A DNA stretch of 64,000 nt from assembly GCA_028023455.1 (NCBI GenBank), contig JAQFVV010013359.1, positions 1 to 64,000 of the forward strand. The letters are read 5' to 3'. Below the pieces are notes generated by a model. It was not told where the DNA came from and did not search any database. It saw nothing but the letters and a program-made list of their open reading frames with translations. Positions 11,593 to 22,329 of this stretch are shown here, in pieces (within the stretch, counting starts at the first letter, position 1; each line of letters starts with the position of its first letter). This DNA is from Epiperipatus broadwayi (lineage: Eukaryota > Onychophora > Udeonychophora > Euonychophora > Peripatidae). The position numbers were made by a program, and so were the translations under genes.

Positions 11593-13560
11593 GTATATAT
11601 ATGCAGTTAAAAATATTGATGATTGTTTTTATAATTTTCCGTAAGTTTGGCATAATGATTAGCCTAGATTTTATATCTCAGTCACAGAGGATGACTGTTG
11701 ACTCTTGAAAATTGATGATTGTTGTTGGTGATGCTGTATTTATATTTATTTCTAATAATGAAATTTTTGCAGACTTTCTATGCTCAATAAAAGTTATTTT
11801 GATGATAGCGATTTGTATTAATTAACCCTTTAATACCTTCATTTATCCATATTGCTACAGCATTTAATAGTTTCCCCTCCCCAAACTCCATTGTTAATTG
11901 TTTTTATTTCAACTTTAGGTAAATTTTCATTAATTAATAATTTCTGACCTATTAATACTTTCTTGAGTAATTTATATTACATGGTCCATATTTAAACATT
12001 GTTTTTTCACTATAATTTTTGCATATTTGGGGGATTTAGAATATTTTGCTATGTCAATTTTTTTTATGCTTTTCATTCTTAAATGTAATTTTTTTTTGTA
12101 GTTTTATATATATGTTGATTTGGAGGAGGGAGATTCTGAAATATAATAAAGACATTGAAATAAACTATTGAAAGCAGAACAAAATAAAACTGGACATAAG
12201 AAAAATTTATGCTGAAAAAACCAAAACTAATTTTTTTATAAATAGACAAGAAAGATAAATGCATTTAAAAAATCATTTAGTCAATTGATTGGAAATGAAA
12301 TGATATTTAAGCAATAAAGCATAGGATGAGTACAACAGTTTTATTTTAATTGACAGACTCCGGGGGTGTGTGTGCTTTTTTAACTGGGAATCAATACAAT
12401 ACCAGAATCTTTAGCTCTTAAAATATGTTACTGACCATTTCCTAAAAACAAAACAATTCATTAAAATATGAAGGTACTGTGTGAAATTAATCTGACTAAA
12501 GTAGAGAAATCCAGATTTTTTTTTTTTCCAATTTATGTATTTTATTACTATGATATTTAATAGTCTTGAAAAATACATTGATTCACATTTATTTATTTAT
12601 GTCATAATGTTTGAAATAGCCCAAGTTAATAATATTGTAGATTTTGAATAAAATAATATTTTAAATAATCTGTTGAAATTTAATGAAATTTTTAATATTT
12701 ACAAACATTAACTGGCTCTACAATTTTCTGTATAAATATCAATTTTAAATTTTATACTTTCTTTAGATATTTAGTCCTACTTGACAAAGTGTTAAGCTTA
12801 ATCTTACAATCCTCAAATATTCAGCAGCCTGATAGAATAAGTTCTTCTATTTTCAATATTAATTTTACTTTTATCAAAATAATATTAAACATAAAAGTAA
12901 AGAAATAACATCCTGTCTTGCATTTTTTCTGTTTAAAATATATATATATATATTGAACTGGGTCCATTTAAAAGAGATTATTTATTTGGGTTTAAATAGG
13001 TTTAAAGATCTTTTATCATAATTTTTAATTTATATTTTTAATATTACATGAACGGACCAGCCCTTCAGAGGGGAGAATACCATTGATAGCAAAGCCACTA
13101 ATGATATCCATTTCCAGACCGTGGCTTACCTCGACTGCTAGATTCAAACTTTGCCATCCAAAGCATTTTATTTGTTTTGACGATCAACCTCAGGTGCCAG
13201 CCAATCACAAGTTATATAATTAGCATGCTTCGGACAACGGGCACACAATCCAGCGCTTGAAATATCCTATGATTAGCTCACACTCTGTCTCAGGGTCCAG
13301 CACATTTACTTTACTCATAAAATAACTCTATACTAATTTTCTGGTGACACAGTGACAAGAGGGAAAGAGAAAATAGACAAAATAACAATTAAAGCTAACA
13401 TTAATATTTAATTATTTATGCACACATATTTAATATATAAAATAACACAATAAAAGATTTGACATAAGAAAAATATAAATGACTTTAGGCTATAATTATA
13501 ATAGTCCATTAATTAAAGTTCATGCATTTAAAATTAAGTGTGTACACAGCTATTTAAAGG
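11593..13560. other. AT-rich spacer
   Basis: No feature was recognised apart from homopolymer runs and a short AT dinucleotide run near 12940. A slightly GC-richer patch at 13050-13330 has no identifiable coding content. Confidence 0.45.
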
Positions 13561-13569
13561 TATATTTAC

Positions 13570-13683
13570 CTAAGTTTTTATTTTGTGCGTATTGTCCACA
13601 GGTTTTGATATCCATTTGGTTTTGCTTTCCAACCAGTTGGCCTTTTGTTTTTCCATCGATGGTTTCTGGGGCTTGTCTTCCAT
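13570..13683 (-). CDS. Possible small ORF or first exon
   Basis: The minus strand has ATG at 13683 in a strong translation context (A at -3, G at +4), followed by 37 hydrophilic codons (MEDKPQKPSMEKQKANWLES at the start) and a TAG that coincides with a good 5' splice site (AG then GTAAATA at 13571-13563). The DNA from about 13560 to 14000 is richer in G+C than its surroundings and could be an untranslated leader. A second overlapping frame, starting at an ATG near 13745, reads through the splice site without a stop. This may be the first exon of a minus-strand gene or a chance ORF. No downstream exon was identified and the protein is unknown. Confidence 0.22.
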   Translation of the reverse strand: MEDKPQKPSMEKQKANWLESKTKWISKPVDNTHKIKT

Positions 13684-14329
13684 TCTTTAGATCAACAATG
13701 GGAGAGAGAAAGATTAGCGTCAGCATTGATTCATATGCAGGCATTTGTTTTGAGTGTTGGTTCAAGCGAGCACAGTTGATTTGACAGAGGAGTGGAGTTT
13801 TAACTATTCCTGCGGTGTCTGCACTAAAGTGATCTGCAACAGTAATAACTGGTCTGCGTCTGCACTGTTAGTTCTCCAAACTATAACTCTGCATTTTGAA
13901 TCATGTCCGCATTGATAGCAGTCTGACTGTATAGCAATGCAAACTGTATGTCACAAACCATATTGATGAATGATCTAGCAGATTTCAGCCTTGACTGAAG
14001 AACAATAACCAAGATGTAACTTTTATATCTTAACTCTCTCATTGTTTTATTTTATCTTGACTTGAATCTGTCTTTTAATTAATTTTACATATCTTTAATT
14101 AATTGATTTTTACATTTGCCTTAATCTTAATCCATTCAGATTCATCTGAAGGACTTGATAAGATAGTTTACAGTTTTTTAATTTATACAATTTAATCAGT
14201 AAGCTTATAAACTAATTGCATTCCAAAGCTTTTACAAACATTTTATTTTTACAGACTAATTTTTAATCTGATTTCACATTTGCTTATTTTACACATTATA
14301 AAAGTTTTTTTTTATATAAGGGATACCAA

Positions 14330-15170
14330 CTCCATCTTGTACAAATCAAAAGAAAATTCTTCCAGCATTCCTCTTCATCAAAAACAACACAAAAACATAT
14401 CACATATACAACCAACATACAGCCCTCATAAACACCCTCATCACAGTGCAATCAATGCTCATCCGGCTAATGTTAATGCCTCCATAAAGAATAATAAGCT
14501 GGAACCTATTCCATCTCCTCATCCTACTCCCATCACCCAGGATGTTTTATCTGAAATTGAATCTGATATGGAGCTGATGGTTGGCACATCCGCTCAAAGG
14601 GAAAGCATCTACATGAATGAAGAAGTCAGGCTCAGAGGGTGAGGATGCTCCATCCATTTATCAGTCTCTTAATCGCGAATTCCTTTCTAAAGCAATCTCA
14701 ATATCGCAAACTTCAAAAAAGAAGAGAAAGATAGCATCTTTCTTTAACACGCTCCCTCCTGTTAAGCATGCTGGAGATGACAATCTAATCCTTAATCCTT
14801 CTTTTAAAAACCCTGCTGAAAACACCCCGTCTTTGTTCACCCGGAAGTCCTTCATCTAGCGATAGAACCCAGTTCACTATCTGTTAATGTCTAATTTATC
14901 TTGCATTATTATTGGGATTAATGTCAGGGGAATCAATCCTATGCTTAGAGTTCAGGCAATAAAACTTTGGTTCCTCTCCTCATCTCACATCATGTTCTTT
15001 GGAGAAACTAAATTTCACGTGAACTCCAATCTCACCATCATTTCCGAGCTTAGTATACATGCTATATGGAATGTCCGCTGTAAGGTATGTTCAATGTGGC
15101 CATCCCTGAACCATAGGTCTATTCATGAACATTATAAGGAAAGTAAAAAACAGACTTCATCATAGCATCA
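14330..15170 (+). mobile_element. Non-LTR retrotransposon fragment (ORF1 end and endonuclease start)
   Basis: A Pro/His-rich frame (14280-14642) passes by a one-base frameshift into a second frame (14617-14859) with an NLS-like KKKRK near residue 34. After a stop at 14857, the same frame opens the next protein at 14887. That protein has the start of an apurinic-type endonuclease: IGINVRGINP with the metal-binding Asn, and FFGETKFH with the catalytic Glu. It ends at 15165, before the rest of the endonuclease and all of the RT. This is the 5' part of a LINE with two ORFs, unusual because LINE copies usually lose the 5' part. The enzyme would nick target DNA for target-primed reverse transcription. 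Confidence 0.7.
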
Positions 15171-15179
15171 AAACTCATG

Positions 15180-18090
15180 TACAATAAAACATAGCATTTA
15201 CTTAATATACCAGATCCACCGAAACATTAGTAGATATAATAAGCAAAATATGTTTAATAGATACATTATACATCAATCCTAATAGATGGCTAAAAAAGCT
15301 ATATCAGTACATTATTATCAATCAGAAGATAATCAATATACAAATTGTTGCACCCTGTTTAAAATGTGTAAAACATATTTTTTTGTCTGTTAAAATTATT
15401 TAAAACACACTATTTTTCATAAATAAAATTCTTTTGAGATTAAAAGTTTTCTTTACAAAGAGGGAGAAAAAAAAAGTTTTAAATCTATTTTCTAATTCTA
15501 TTCTAGACCCCCCCCCCCACTTGCTTTTTAACAAATAGTTTTATTATATTTTAAAATCAAAATATAAGCAATCTTTTTATTTTATTTTTAAAATGCATTT
15601 TAAAATCACTTCTTAAATCATTTATTTTTAAATGAAAAAGTATGTAACCCACCAATGTTAATAGTAAATAGTTTTTTTTTTTTTCTGATTAAATCCTTTT
15701 CAAAATATTCAGCAAAATACTTATTGCTTGTCTTTTTTAGTTCAATGAAATAAATATTAATTTAATTTTCTATTTATTTTAATGTAATGATATTGAAAAA
15801 TATGTTAAAAAATGATTATTTATAGAAGAAATTTAGAAACAAAAGTGAATTTAAGTTTCTGTATATCTGGATACCAATTATGGAGAATATGTTGAAGCAG
15901 TAAATAATAAGAGAAAAAAATAGAAAAAATAAATCTATGGATGATCTTAAGGAAAAAACTACTTATAAATATTGAAAAAATATAATTATAGATGGAAATT
16001 TTGTCTAGGATTACATGTGAGATCAGCATTTGAAATATAAAGTTCTAGAAGACAAGGAAATTAAAACTATTGTTTGAAATGGTAATAAGAATGTTTTTTT
16101 TTCTTTAATTTATGATAAGATGTATTTTACTTGAAGGTTAAAATATTTTCTTATCTAAGAGATCAATTAAAAAAATACATAAAGCATTCTTTACTATTTC
16201 TCACAATTAAATAAAATTTCATAGAGAAAATTTGTGATTTCTAATATCATTTAAACTGTAGTGAAAATAAATTTTGTTATGTACAGCTATTCTCTTTCAT
16301 TTTGATTTTATGTAATAATGAATAAAAATATGATTTTGATTTGCTGTGTTAGAACTGCAATTGATTTTTTTCTTCTGCTTTTATTAGTGAAATAGGCAAA
16401 ATTATGTTTCAATAATGAAATTTAGTGAAATAGGCAAAATTATGTTGCACCGTAATCAGAGTACTAAGAATTATTGATCTAAAAGAAACAGCCTGCCAAA
16501 GAATAAAAAAGCATCTCAAAATTGTGTGACACCAGTTTCCAGATACTTTAATTGATGATTATTAAAAGTTTATTACATAGATTGTTAACAAAACTTTTTT
16601 TCTTTGTTTGAATTGAACAAATTCTAAAGAGTACTAATAATCAAAGTGAAATAAATTTGGGATCTCATTTTATTGAATTAAATATATATATATTGAGTAT
16701 TAAATCATATAAAGTTGTTAAATTATTTTATTGTAATTGCCGTAACTAATCTTTTAAGACTTTGCATTATATATTTTTACATGGACATTGTATATTGTAA
16801 TGGTATGTCAACAAAACCAAAGACATATAAGGGTAAGCAAGTTAATATATAAGAAGCATGGATATATCTATATCTTAAATTTGTATAAATTTATAGTGCA
16901 TAAACATAATAAGGAATTGTACATTTTTTATAGAAAGTATATAAAAGTTGTAATAGTGTATTAGGTTTTTCCCAAACAATTTAAAAAACTGAAAAATATC
17001 AATACAAAAAAAAAAAAAAACTATTATAATAAAAAAAAAAAAATCTTTTATTATATTCTTGTCCAATATTTTATCCTAAGTGGTTTGAATCCTACATCAT
17101 ATAGTTTCCCCTTTATCAACCCCTCACAAATCAATTACTAAAGTTCTAAGACTTATCTGACTTCTCTGCTGAACAAAATAAAATTGTATTAGTTTGTACT
17201 TTACCATGGTTTTTAATTATATTTTGCAATTAAAATGAATGTGTTTTGGCAATATTTATGTGGCTAATATCCACTCTTCATCTGCATCTTTGGATTGTTC
17301 TCAATAAATAAAATGGAAATATTTTAACAATAATAATATTAAATTATTAATAAGAACAGACAACAAAAAGATATATACACTTGGAATGTCAAGTCTTTTT
17401 TCTAATAAAATAAATCTAATATGGTATCCTAAATCTCCCTATATTTCATTTTCTGTTAATTAATCTTAAATATACTTTTGTTCACTACCAACTTTGATTA
17501 GTTTTATAACCTTAGCTATGATTATATTATTAATTAATATCATCAACTTTATATTTGTATAACAATATAAAAAAATAATAATTTATTATTATGCACACTG
17601 AACATTAAAAATATTATATACATTAAACATTTAAATACTAGTAAGTACTCCAATTATTTTAGTGTAAAAATTCTTTAATATGAACTATCAATTACTTGTA
17701 AGTTTTTATTTTAATGTGTTATAGGTACAGTATAATTTTCTTTCTTTATTATTATTTATTTTGATTTCCTCTTCATGTTACCATTATAAAAAGAGCAGTG
17801 TTGTTTCTTGTGGAATAGGAGAATGAAATATAAATATTTCTTATATTAACATTTAAATAAAATATAGGCAAAATTGATGCATTTATCAGATAGTGCCAAA
17901 ACTGTAATTTATGAGATAATAAATTTTACAGGTATTAGCAGACAATGAAGAAATTAGTTGAGAATAAACTACTATTTAATGAAATGTTAAACATATATCT
18001 GACAATTGCATACATTCAAACCCTTTATTATATATATCTATAACTGTGGTATATTTATGTTGATTTTTTTATTATTATTATTTGCATTAA
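15180..18090. other. AT-rich spacer with simple repeats
   Basis: No gene was recognised. There is a run of 11 C at 15508-15518. A direct repeat of about 25 bases (TTAGTGAAATAGGCAAAATT and following) starts at 16384 and again at 16422. A-runs lie near 17000-17040. Confidence 0.5.
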
Positions 18091-19250
18091 TTTCATTCCA
18101 ATATCAGCCTTTCAAGCTAATTGAGCATGCGCCTTTGAGAGTGTTAAATAAATGAATACTCTCTTTTTCAATCCGAGATATAGCATTTATGCAGGAATAA
18201 AAAGAATCCCTCTTATTCCTATGACTCAAATTCTTTTATATGAGCAAATCTGAAGAACTTCTGAAGAGAGCGTGAGTCGATTCTCACTTTAAATTACTCT
18301 TTACGATGTTATTTGGCTGAATGACGTCGGTGTAATTACTTAGAATTTACTAGACGTCATTCTTACTGAAACTTAATTATGAGTAAATAAGCAAATATTT
18401 TATCTAGCACCGTACTTGCAATTATATTTCATTCCAATATCAGCCTTTCAAGCTAATTGAGCACATGCCTTTGAGAGTGTTAAATAAATGAATACTCTCT
18501 TCTTCAATCCGAGATATAGCATTTATGCAGGAATAAAAAGAATCCCTCTTATTCCTATGACTCAAATTCTTTTACATGAGCAAATCTGAAGAACTTCTGA
18601 AGAGAGCGTGAGTCGATTCTCACTTTAAATTACTCTTTATGATGTTATTTGGCTGAATGACGTCGGTGTAATTACTTAGAATTTACTAGACGTCATTCTT
18701 ACTGAAACTTAATTATGAGTAAATAAGCAAATATTTTATCTAGCACCGTGCTTGCAATTATATTTCATTCCTGCATAAATGCTATATCTCGGATTGAAGA
18801 AGAGAGTATTCATTTATTTAACACTCTCAAAGGCGCGTGCTCAATTAGCTTGAAAGGCTGATATTGGAATGAAATATAATTGCAAGCACGGCGCTAGATA
18901 AAATATTTGCTTATTTACTCATAATTAAGTTTCAGTAAGAATGACGTCTAGTAAATTCTAAGTAATTACACTGACGTCATTCAGCCAAATAACATCGTAA
19001 AGAGTAATTTAAAGTGAGAATCGACTCATGCTCTCTTCAGAAGTTCTTCAGATTTGCTCATATAAAAGAATTTGAGTTGTAGGAATAAGAGGGATTCTTT
19101 TTATTCCTGCATAAATGCTATATCTTGGATTGAAGAAGAGAGTATTCATTTATTTAACACTCTCAAAGGCGCGTGCTCAATTAGCTTGAAAGGCTGATAT
19201 TGGAATGAAATATAATTGCAAGCACGGCGCTAGATAAAATATTTGCTTAT
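18091..19250. repeat. 336-bp repeat in two direct and about 1.5 inverted copies
   Basis: The unit starts TTTCATTCCAATATCAGCC at 18091 and again at 18427; a third start at 18763 is cut after a few bases. From about 18771 the same sequence runs in reverse: a partial unit to about 18874, a full unit to 19210, and a further 40 bases. Copies are nearly identical. Each unit contains several hairpins: GAGAGT/ACTCTC, AGGAATA/TATTCCT, and a perfect 10-base inverted pair GAATGACGTC/GACGTCATTC with a 24-base spacer (18319-18328 and 18353-18362). No coding frame is present. It could be a satellite block, a non-autonomous DNA element, or an unresolved assembly of a longer array. Confidence 0.9.
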
Positions 19251-19259
19251 TTTCATTAA

Positions 19260-19965
19260 TAAATATGTTGCCAATTTATTAATCTAATCTTTTTTCATTT
19301 TCACATAAAAATATTTTTATTTGTAGATAATTAGGAAAGAATAGTTAGTATGTGTGACCATCATTCTTAGTTAATGCATTCCAGTATCTAAAACTAGAAA
19401 GAATAACAGGGAAGAATTACTAGAAATGTAGAACAGTTCGAATTAACATTTGTAAGATAATCCTTTATCCAAAAATGGCACTCATTATTTAAACTTTACC
19501 AAGGGGTCAATATAAAATCAAAGTTATTATTCATCCCTTATGTCTGTTTCCAGAATTTTTTTAGAGTTAGGTGATGTTTTTGGAAATGTGATCAATATTT
19601 TGAAATAATTTTTTTGATGAATAATTCTGAATAGTGCATAATATTTGATATGATCATCATTGATAACTTAAAAGTCATTTGTGTGATGCTATTTGTTTGG
19701 TGAACCATAGAATAGTCAATTACCAATTTGTTGTTGAAAGCCTTAAGTAATGTATGCTACTCAATGAATTACTTGAGGATCAAATGTCATTTATTTCAAT
19801 TGCATTTGGTGTATATGCAGAGAATGATTTATATTTTTTATTTAGTTACCCTGAATCCCACTTCTCATTATATTTAACCTTAGTGTTAATTTTTGTAAAT
19901 AGATAGAGGCAGCTTCACTTGCTTAATCTCTTAATGTTACAATATATATATTTAATATTTAAATA
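19260..19965. other. Spacer without recognised content
   Basis: Ordinary AT-rich sequence between the 336-bp repeat block and the hammerhead repeat block. No reading frame or repeat was recognised. Confidence 0.4.
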
Positions 19966-20071
19966 CATTTAGGACTTTAACTCAGACTTTCAAGCTCCCT
20001 ACAGCTATCCACTCCATCTTATACAACTTATACACATGGCACAGATGCATGTGAAAAAAGATAAATGATCT

Positions 20072-20113
20072 CCAATATACATGTTTTATGCTGAACCAAC
20101 ACTCATCAGTTGG
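20072..20113 (-). ncRNA. Hammerhead ribozyme copy with a mutated core
   Basis: Reading the minus strand, CTGATGA (20109-20103) is followed by the stem II hairpin GTGTTG/TTCAGCAT, but the expected GAAA is AAAA. The outer stem CCAA/TTGG is kept. The first G of the GAAA box is essential in all known hammerheads, so this copy should be inactive. Confidence 0.6.
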
Positions 20114-20576
20114 TTTAGATTACCATCTCTCACACATATATGCAGTCAGTGCTTGGTTCATATTAAAATATCACACATATATGCAATCAGTGCTTGGTTC
20201 ATATTAAAATAGCAAATGTTCAAACTTTAATGGACAAGTTTCAATCTTCTCCATTCTCTAACTCTTCAGCTGTCCATATAATTGAAAATCTGATGATGAA
20301 ATATTCAAAGCCCTTGTTGATACCAATATACCTATGTTGTCTTAAATCACTCTGACTTCTCACATATTAAACCTTAATATGTCCATTTAAATATACAGAA
20401 GAGGGATGGGCAGAATACAGGCTGAAAATATAATATATAAATACATGTGTATTATCTATACTAAACTTAATGTAAATAGGACTAGAACTCAGATTTTCAA
20501 GCTTCCCACAGTTATTCACTCCATCTTATACAACTGATACGCATTACCACATACATATGAAAAAGATAAATGATCT

Positions 20577-20618
20577 CCAATATATGTATTTCATGCTGAA
20601 TCAGCACTCATCAGTTGG
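20577..20618 (-). ncRNA. Hammerhead ribozyme with an intact core
   Basis: On the minus strand: stem I strand CCAA (20618-20615), core CTGATGA (20614-20608), stem II GTGCTG-ATT-CAGCAT, core GAAA (20592-20589), a short stem III closing an A-T/T-A helix, then TA and stem I strand TTGG (20580-20577). All invariant bases of the CUGANGA and GAAA boxes are present. The predicted cut lies after the A at 20581. Stem III is only two to three base pairs, as in minimal type I hammerheads of mobile repeats, where pairs of ribozymes may act together. Self-cleavage is inferred from the motif. Confidence 0.7.
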
Positions 20619-20636
20619 TCCAGATCATCATTTATC

Positions 20637-20715
20637 TTTTTCACATGTATGTGGTCATGAGTACCAGTTATATAAGATGGAGTGGATAGCTGTGGGGAAC
20701 TTGAAAGTCTGAGTT
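20637..20715 (+). promoter_or_regulatory. tRNA-like A box/B box module in repeat A
   Basis: TACCAGTTATATAAGAT (20661 on) resembles the D-arm/A-box region of a tRNA, and GAGTTCAAGTC about 50 bases later matches the B-box consensus GTTCRANNC. The same pair occurs about 478 bases downstream at 21137-21200. Together they could be an internal RNA polymerase III promoter, as in tRNA-derived SINEs. A run of five T directly after this B box could stop such transcription. Confidence 0.45.
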
Positions 20716-21059
20716 CAAGTCTTTTTATTTACTTTTAAGTTTAGTATAGATAATATTCATGTATTTAAATATTACATATTCAGCCTGTATTATACCCATA
20801 CTTTTTCTGTATATTTACACGAACATACTAAGATCTATATGTAAGGTGTCAGAGTGACTCAAGGCCAACATGGATATGACAATAATATTGGCATTAACAA
20901 AGGCTTTGAGTGTTTCATTCTCAGATTTTCAATGTTGTGGCTGGATGAAGAATTGGAGGGTGGAGAAAATTGAAGCTCATCCATTAAAGTTAGAAAATTT
21001 GCTGTCTTAATATAAACTGAGCACTGATTCTATATATGTGTAAGAGATGGTGATCTGAA

Positions 21060-21101
21060 CCAACTGATGAGTGCTGGTTCAGCATGAAATATGTATATTG
21101 G
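21060..21101 (+). ncRNA. Hammerhead ribozyme with an intact core
   Basis: CCAA (21060-21063), CTGATGA (21064-21070), stem II GTGCTG-GTT-CAGCAT (21071-21085), GAAA (21086-21089), a short AT stem III, TA (21096-21097), then TTGG (21098-21101) pairing with the opening CCAA. All core bases are present and the predicted cut follows A21097. Compared with the minus-strand copy at 20577-20618 the loop of stem II and stem III have changed while pairing is kept, which supports a selected RNA fold at some time in the family's history. Confidence 0.72.
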
Positions 21102-21132
21102 AGATCATTTATCATTTTCACATATATGTGGT

Positions 21133-21205
21133 TATGTGTATCAGTTGTACAAGATGGAATGGATAGCTGTGGAGAGTTTGAAAGTCTGAGTTCAAGTCTT
21201 TCTAT
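21133..21205 (+). promoter_or_regulatory. Second tRNA-like module of repeat A
   Basis: TGTATCAGTTGTACAAGAT lies about 50 bases before GAGTTCAAGTC, as in the copy at 20637-20715. Fragments with the same ending recur at 22190-22250, 23255-23290 and 31270-31300. The recurrence shows that this end of the unit is the most widely spread part. Confidence 0.45.
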
Positions 21206-21223
21206 ATATATATATATATAATT

Positions 21224-21300
21224 ATAAGAGATTTGAACTCAGACTTTCAAGCTTCCTATAGTTATCCACTTTATCTTAGACAACTGATGTACATCTCATC
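21224..21300 (-). repeat. Tail of repeat A fused to the LINE 3' end
   Basis: In minus orientation, GAGTTCAAATC and the preceding tRNA-like tail run directly up to the end of the LINE reading frame at about 21305. The LINE and the repeat tail are thus adjacent in the same orientation, as when a SINE or retrozyme borrows a LINE 3' end, or when the LINE inserted into the repeat. Confidence 0.5.
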
Positions 21301-21304
21301 ATCA

Positions 21305-22085
21305 TTATCAACCATTATCAATCCACTGTAGGATGAAGGTCTCTTCAAGTTCAATCCATCGTCTCTGATCTTTAGCCTCTCTTCTCCACATTACCCCTGC
21401 ACACTTTCTTATTTCATCCATCCATCTTACATGTGGTCTTTTTCTAGGTCTTTTACAATCTTTTGGAATCCAGTTTAAGATTTTAATTGTCCACATATTA
21501 TTATCTCTTCTAGCAGTATGTTCAGCCCAACTCCACTTCAGTCTTTTAATTTTGTTCAGAAACACCTGTTTGTTCTCGTACTCATAAATTGTGTTTTCGA
21601 TCTCTTCTTAGTTATTCCTAACATGCATCTCTCTATACTTCTTTGAGTGGTTGGAAGTCTCTGAATTGATCTTATATTAAGTGTCCGAGTCTCAGATCCA
21701 TAAGTAAGAACTGGAAATTATTAAATAACTTTCTTTTCAAACACATAGGCATATTTCCTTTTAGTATCAAGTTATTCTTAGCAAAAGCACTCCAACCAAG
21801 TTTAATTCTAAATGTTATGAATATTCTTCAGAATATGACAATATCCTGGGTCTATACCTTGATGATCCAATGCTTTAATCACTGAAGAAATGCTTATAGA
21901 ATCAAATGCCTTTTCATAATCTACAAATCCAAAGCTTAATGGCAACTCATACTCATTGGTCCTTTGTATAACCTCTCTCAATACTTGGATATGATCTACT
22001 TTACTAAAACCACTTTTAAATCCAGCTTGTTCTCTTGGTTGGTGGAAATCCAATGTTTTCTGTAGATTATCTTGGTAAAAAATTT
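21305..22085 (-). pseudogene. RTE-like LINE reverse transcriptase, truncated
   Basis: The upstream segment (22053-21808) has REQAGFKSGFSKVDHIQVL and FGFVDYEKAFDS, the fingers/palm region with the first catalytic Asp of a non-LTR reverse transcriptase. The downstream segment (21565-21308) has the RTE-type C-terminus: SWAEHTARRDNNMW, LNWIPKDCKRPRKRPHVRW and a final DQRRWIELEETF. Between them the frame is broken, and the part expected to carry FADD is missing. Endonuclease is absent too. The copy is 5'-truncated. It would have reverse-transcribed its own RNA at a nicked target. It sits between fragments of repeat A. Confidence 0.8.
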
Positions 22086-22129
22086 GTATAAACAGATAAA
22101 TGGCTGATATGTCTGTAACTTCTAATATC

Positions 22130-22325
22130 TACATAATATGTAGATGACCATATAGATCATTTATCTTTTTTATGTATATGGGGTAATGTGTATCAGTTGT
22201 ATAAGATGGAGTAGATTGCTATAGGGAACTTCAAAGTCTGAGTTTAAATTCCTTCTAATTATATCGAGTTCAATATAGATAATATACTTATATTTAAATG
22301 TTATATATATATATAACTGTGGTAT
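22130..22325 (+). repeat. Partial copy of repeat A
   Basis: GATCATTTATCTTTTTTATG, then GTGTATCAGTTGTATAAGAT, then a decayed B-box region AGTTTAAATTC, and the downstream AATATAGATAATATAC seen in the array. The hammerhead part is missing. Confidence 0.65.
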
Positions 22326-22329
22326 TTGT

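Larger units (their letters stand above)
19970..21215. repeat. Hammerhead-bearing repeat family A, tandem and inverted units of about 470-480 bp
   Basis: From 19970 to about 20626 the repeat runs in minus orientation: one full unit (507 bases between equivalent points at 19981 and 20488, lengthened by a 41-base internal duplication at 20131/20172) and part of a second. At about 20600 it inverts and runs in plus orientation to about 21205, again one full unit (478 bases between 20661 and 21139) plus a part. The two arms form a palindrome of roughly 430 bases each side, centred on a hammerhead core. Each unit carries a hammerhead-like core, then about 50 bases, then a tRNA-like module with a GTTCAAGTC B box. 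It ends in an AT dinucleotide run. Confidence 0.85.

Noticed and set aside
5382-11597. Target-site duplication of the Ty3/gypsy element
   Set aside because: The five bases before 5387 (CTAAT) and after 11592 (GTATA) do not match, so none can be claimed.
12079-12264. 61-residue minus-strand frame
   Set aside because: Rich in F, I, Y, K and N with no motif; expected by chance at this base composition.
18091-18430. Hammerhead search in the 336-bp repeat
   Set aside because: Fragments such as CTGAAGA occur, but no GAAA box follows at a suitable distance with a pairing stem.
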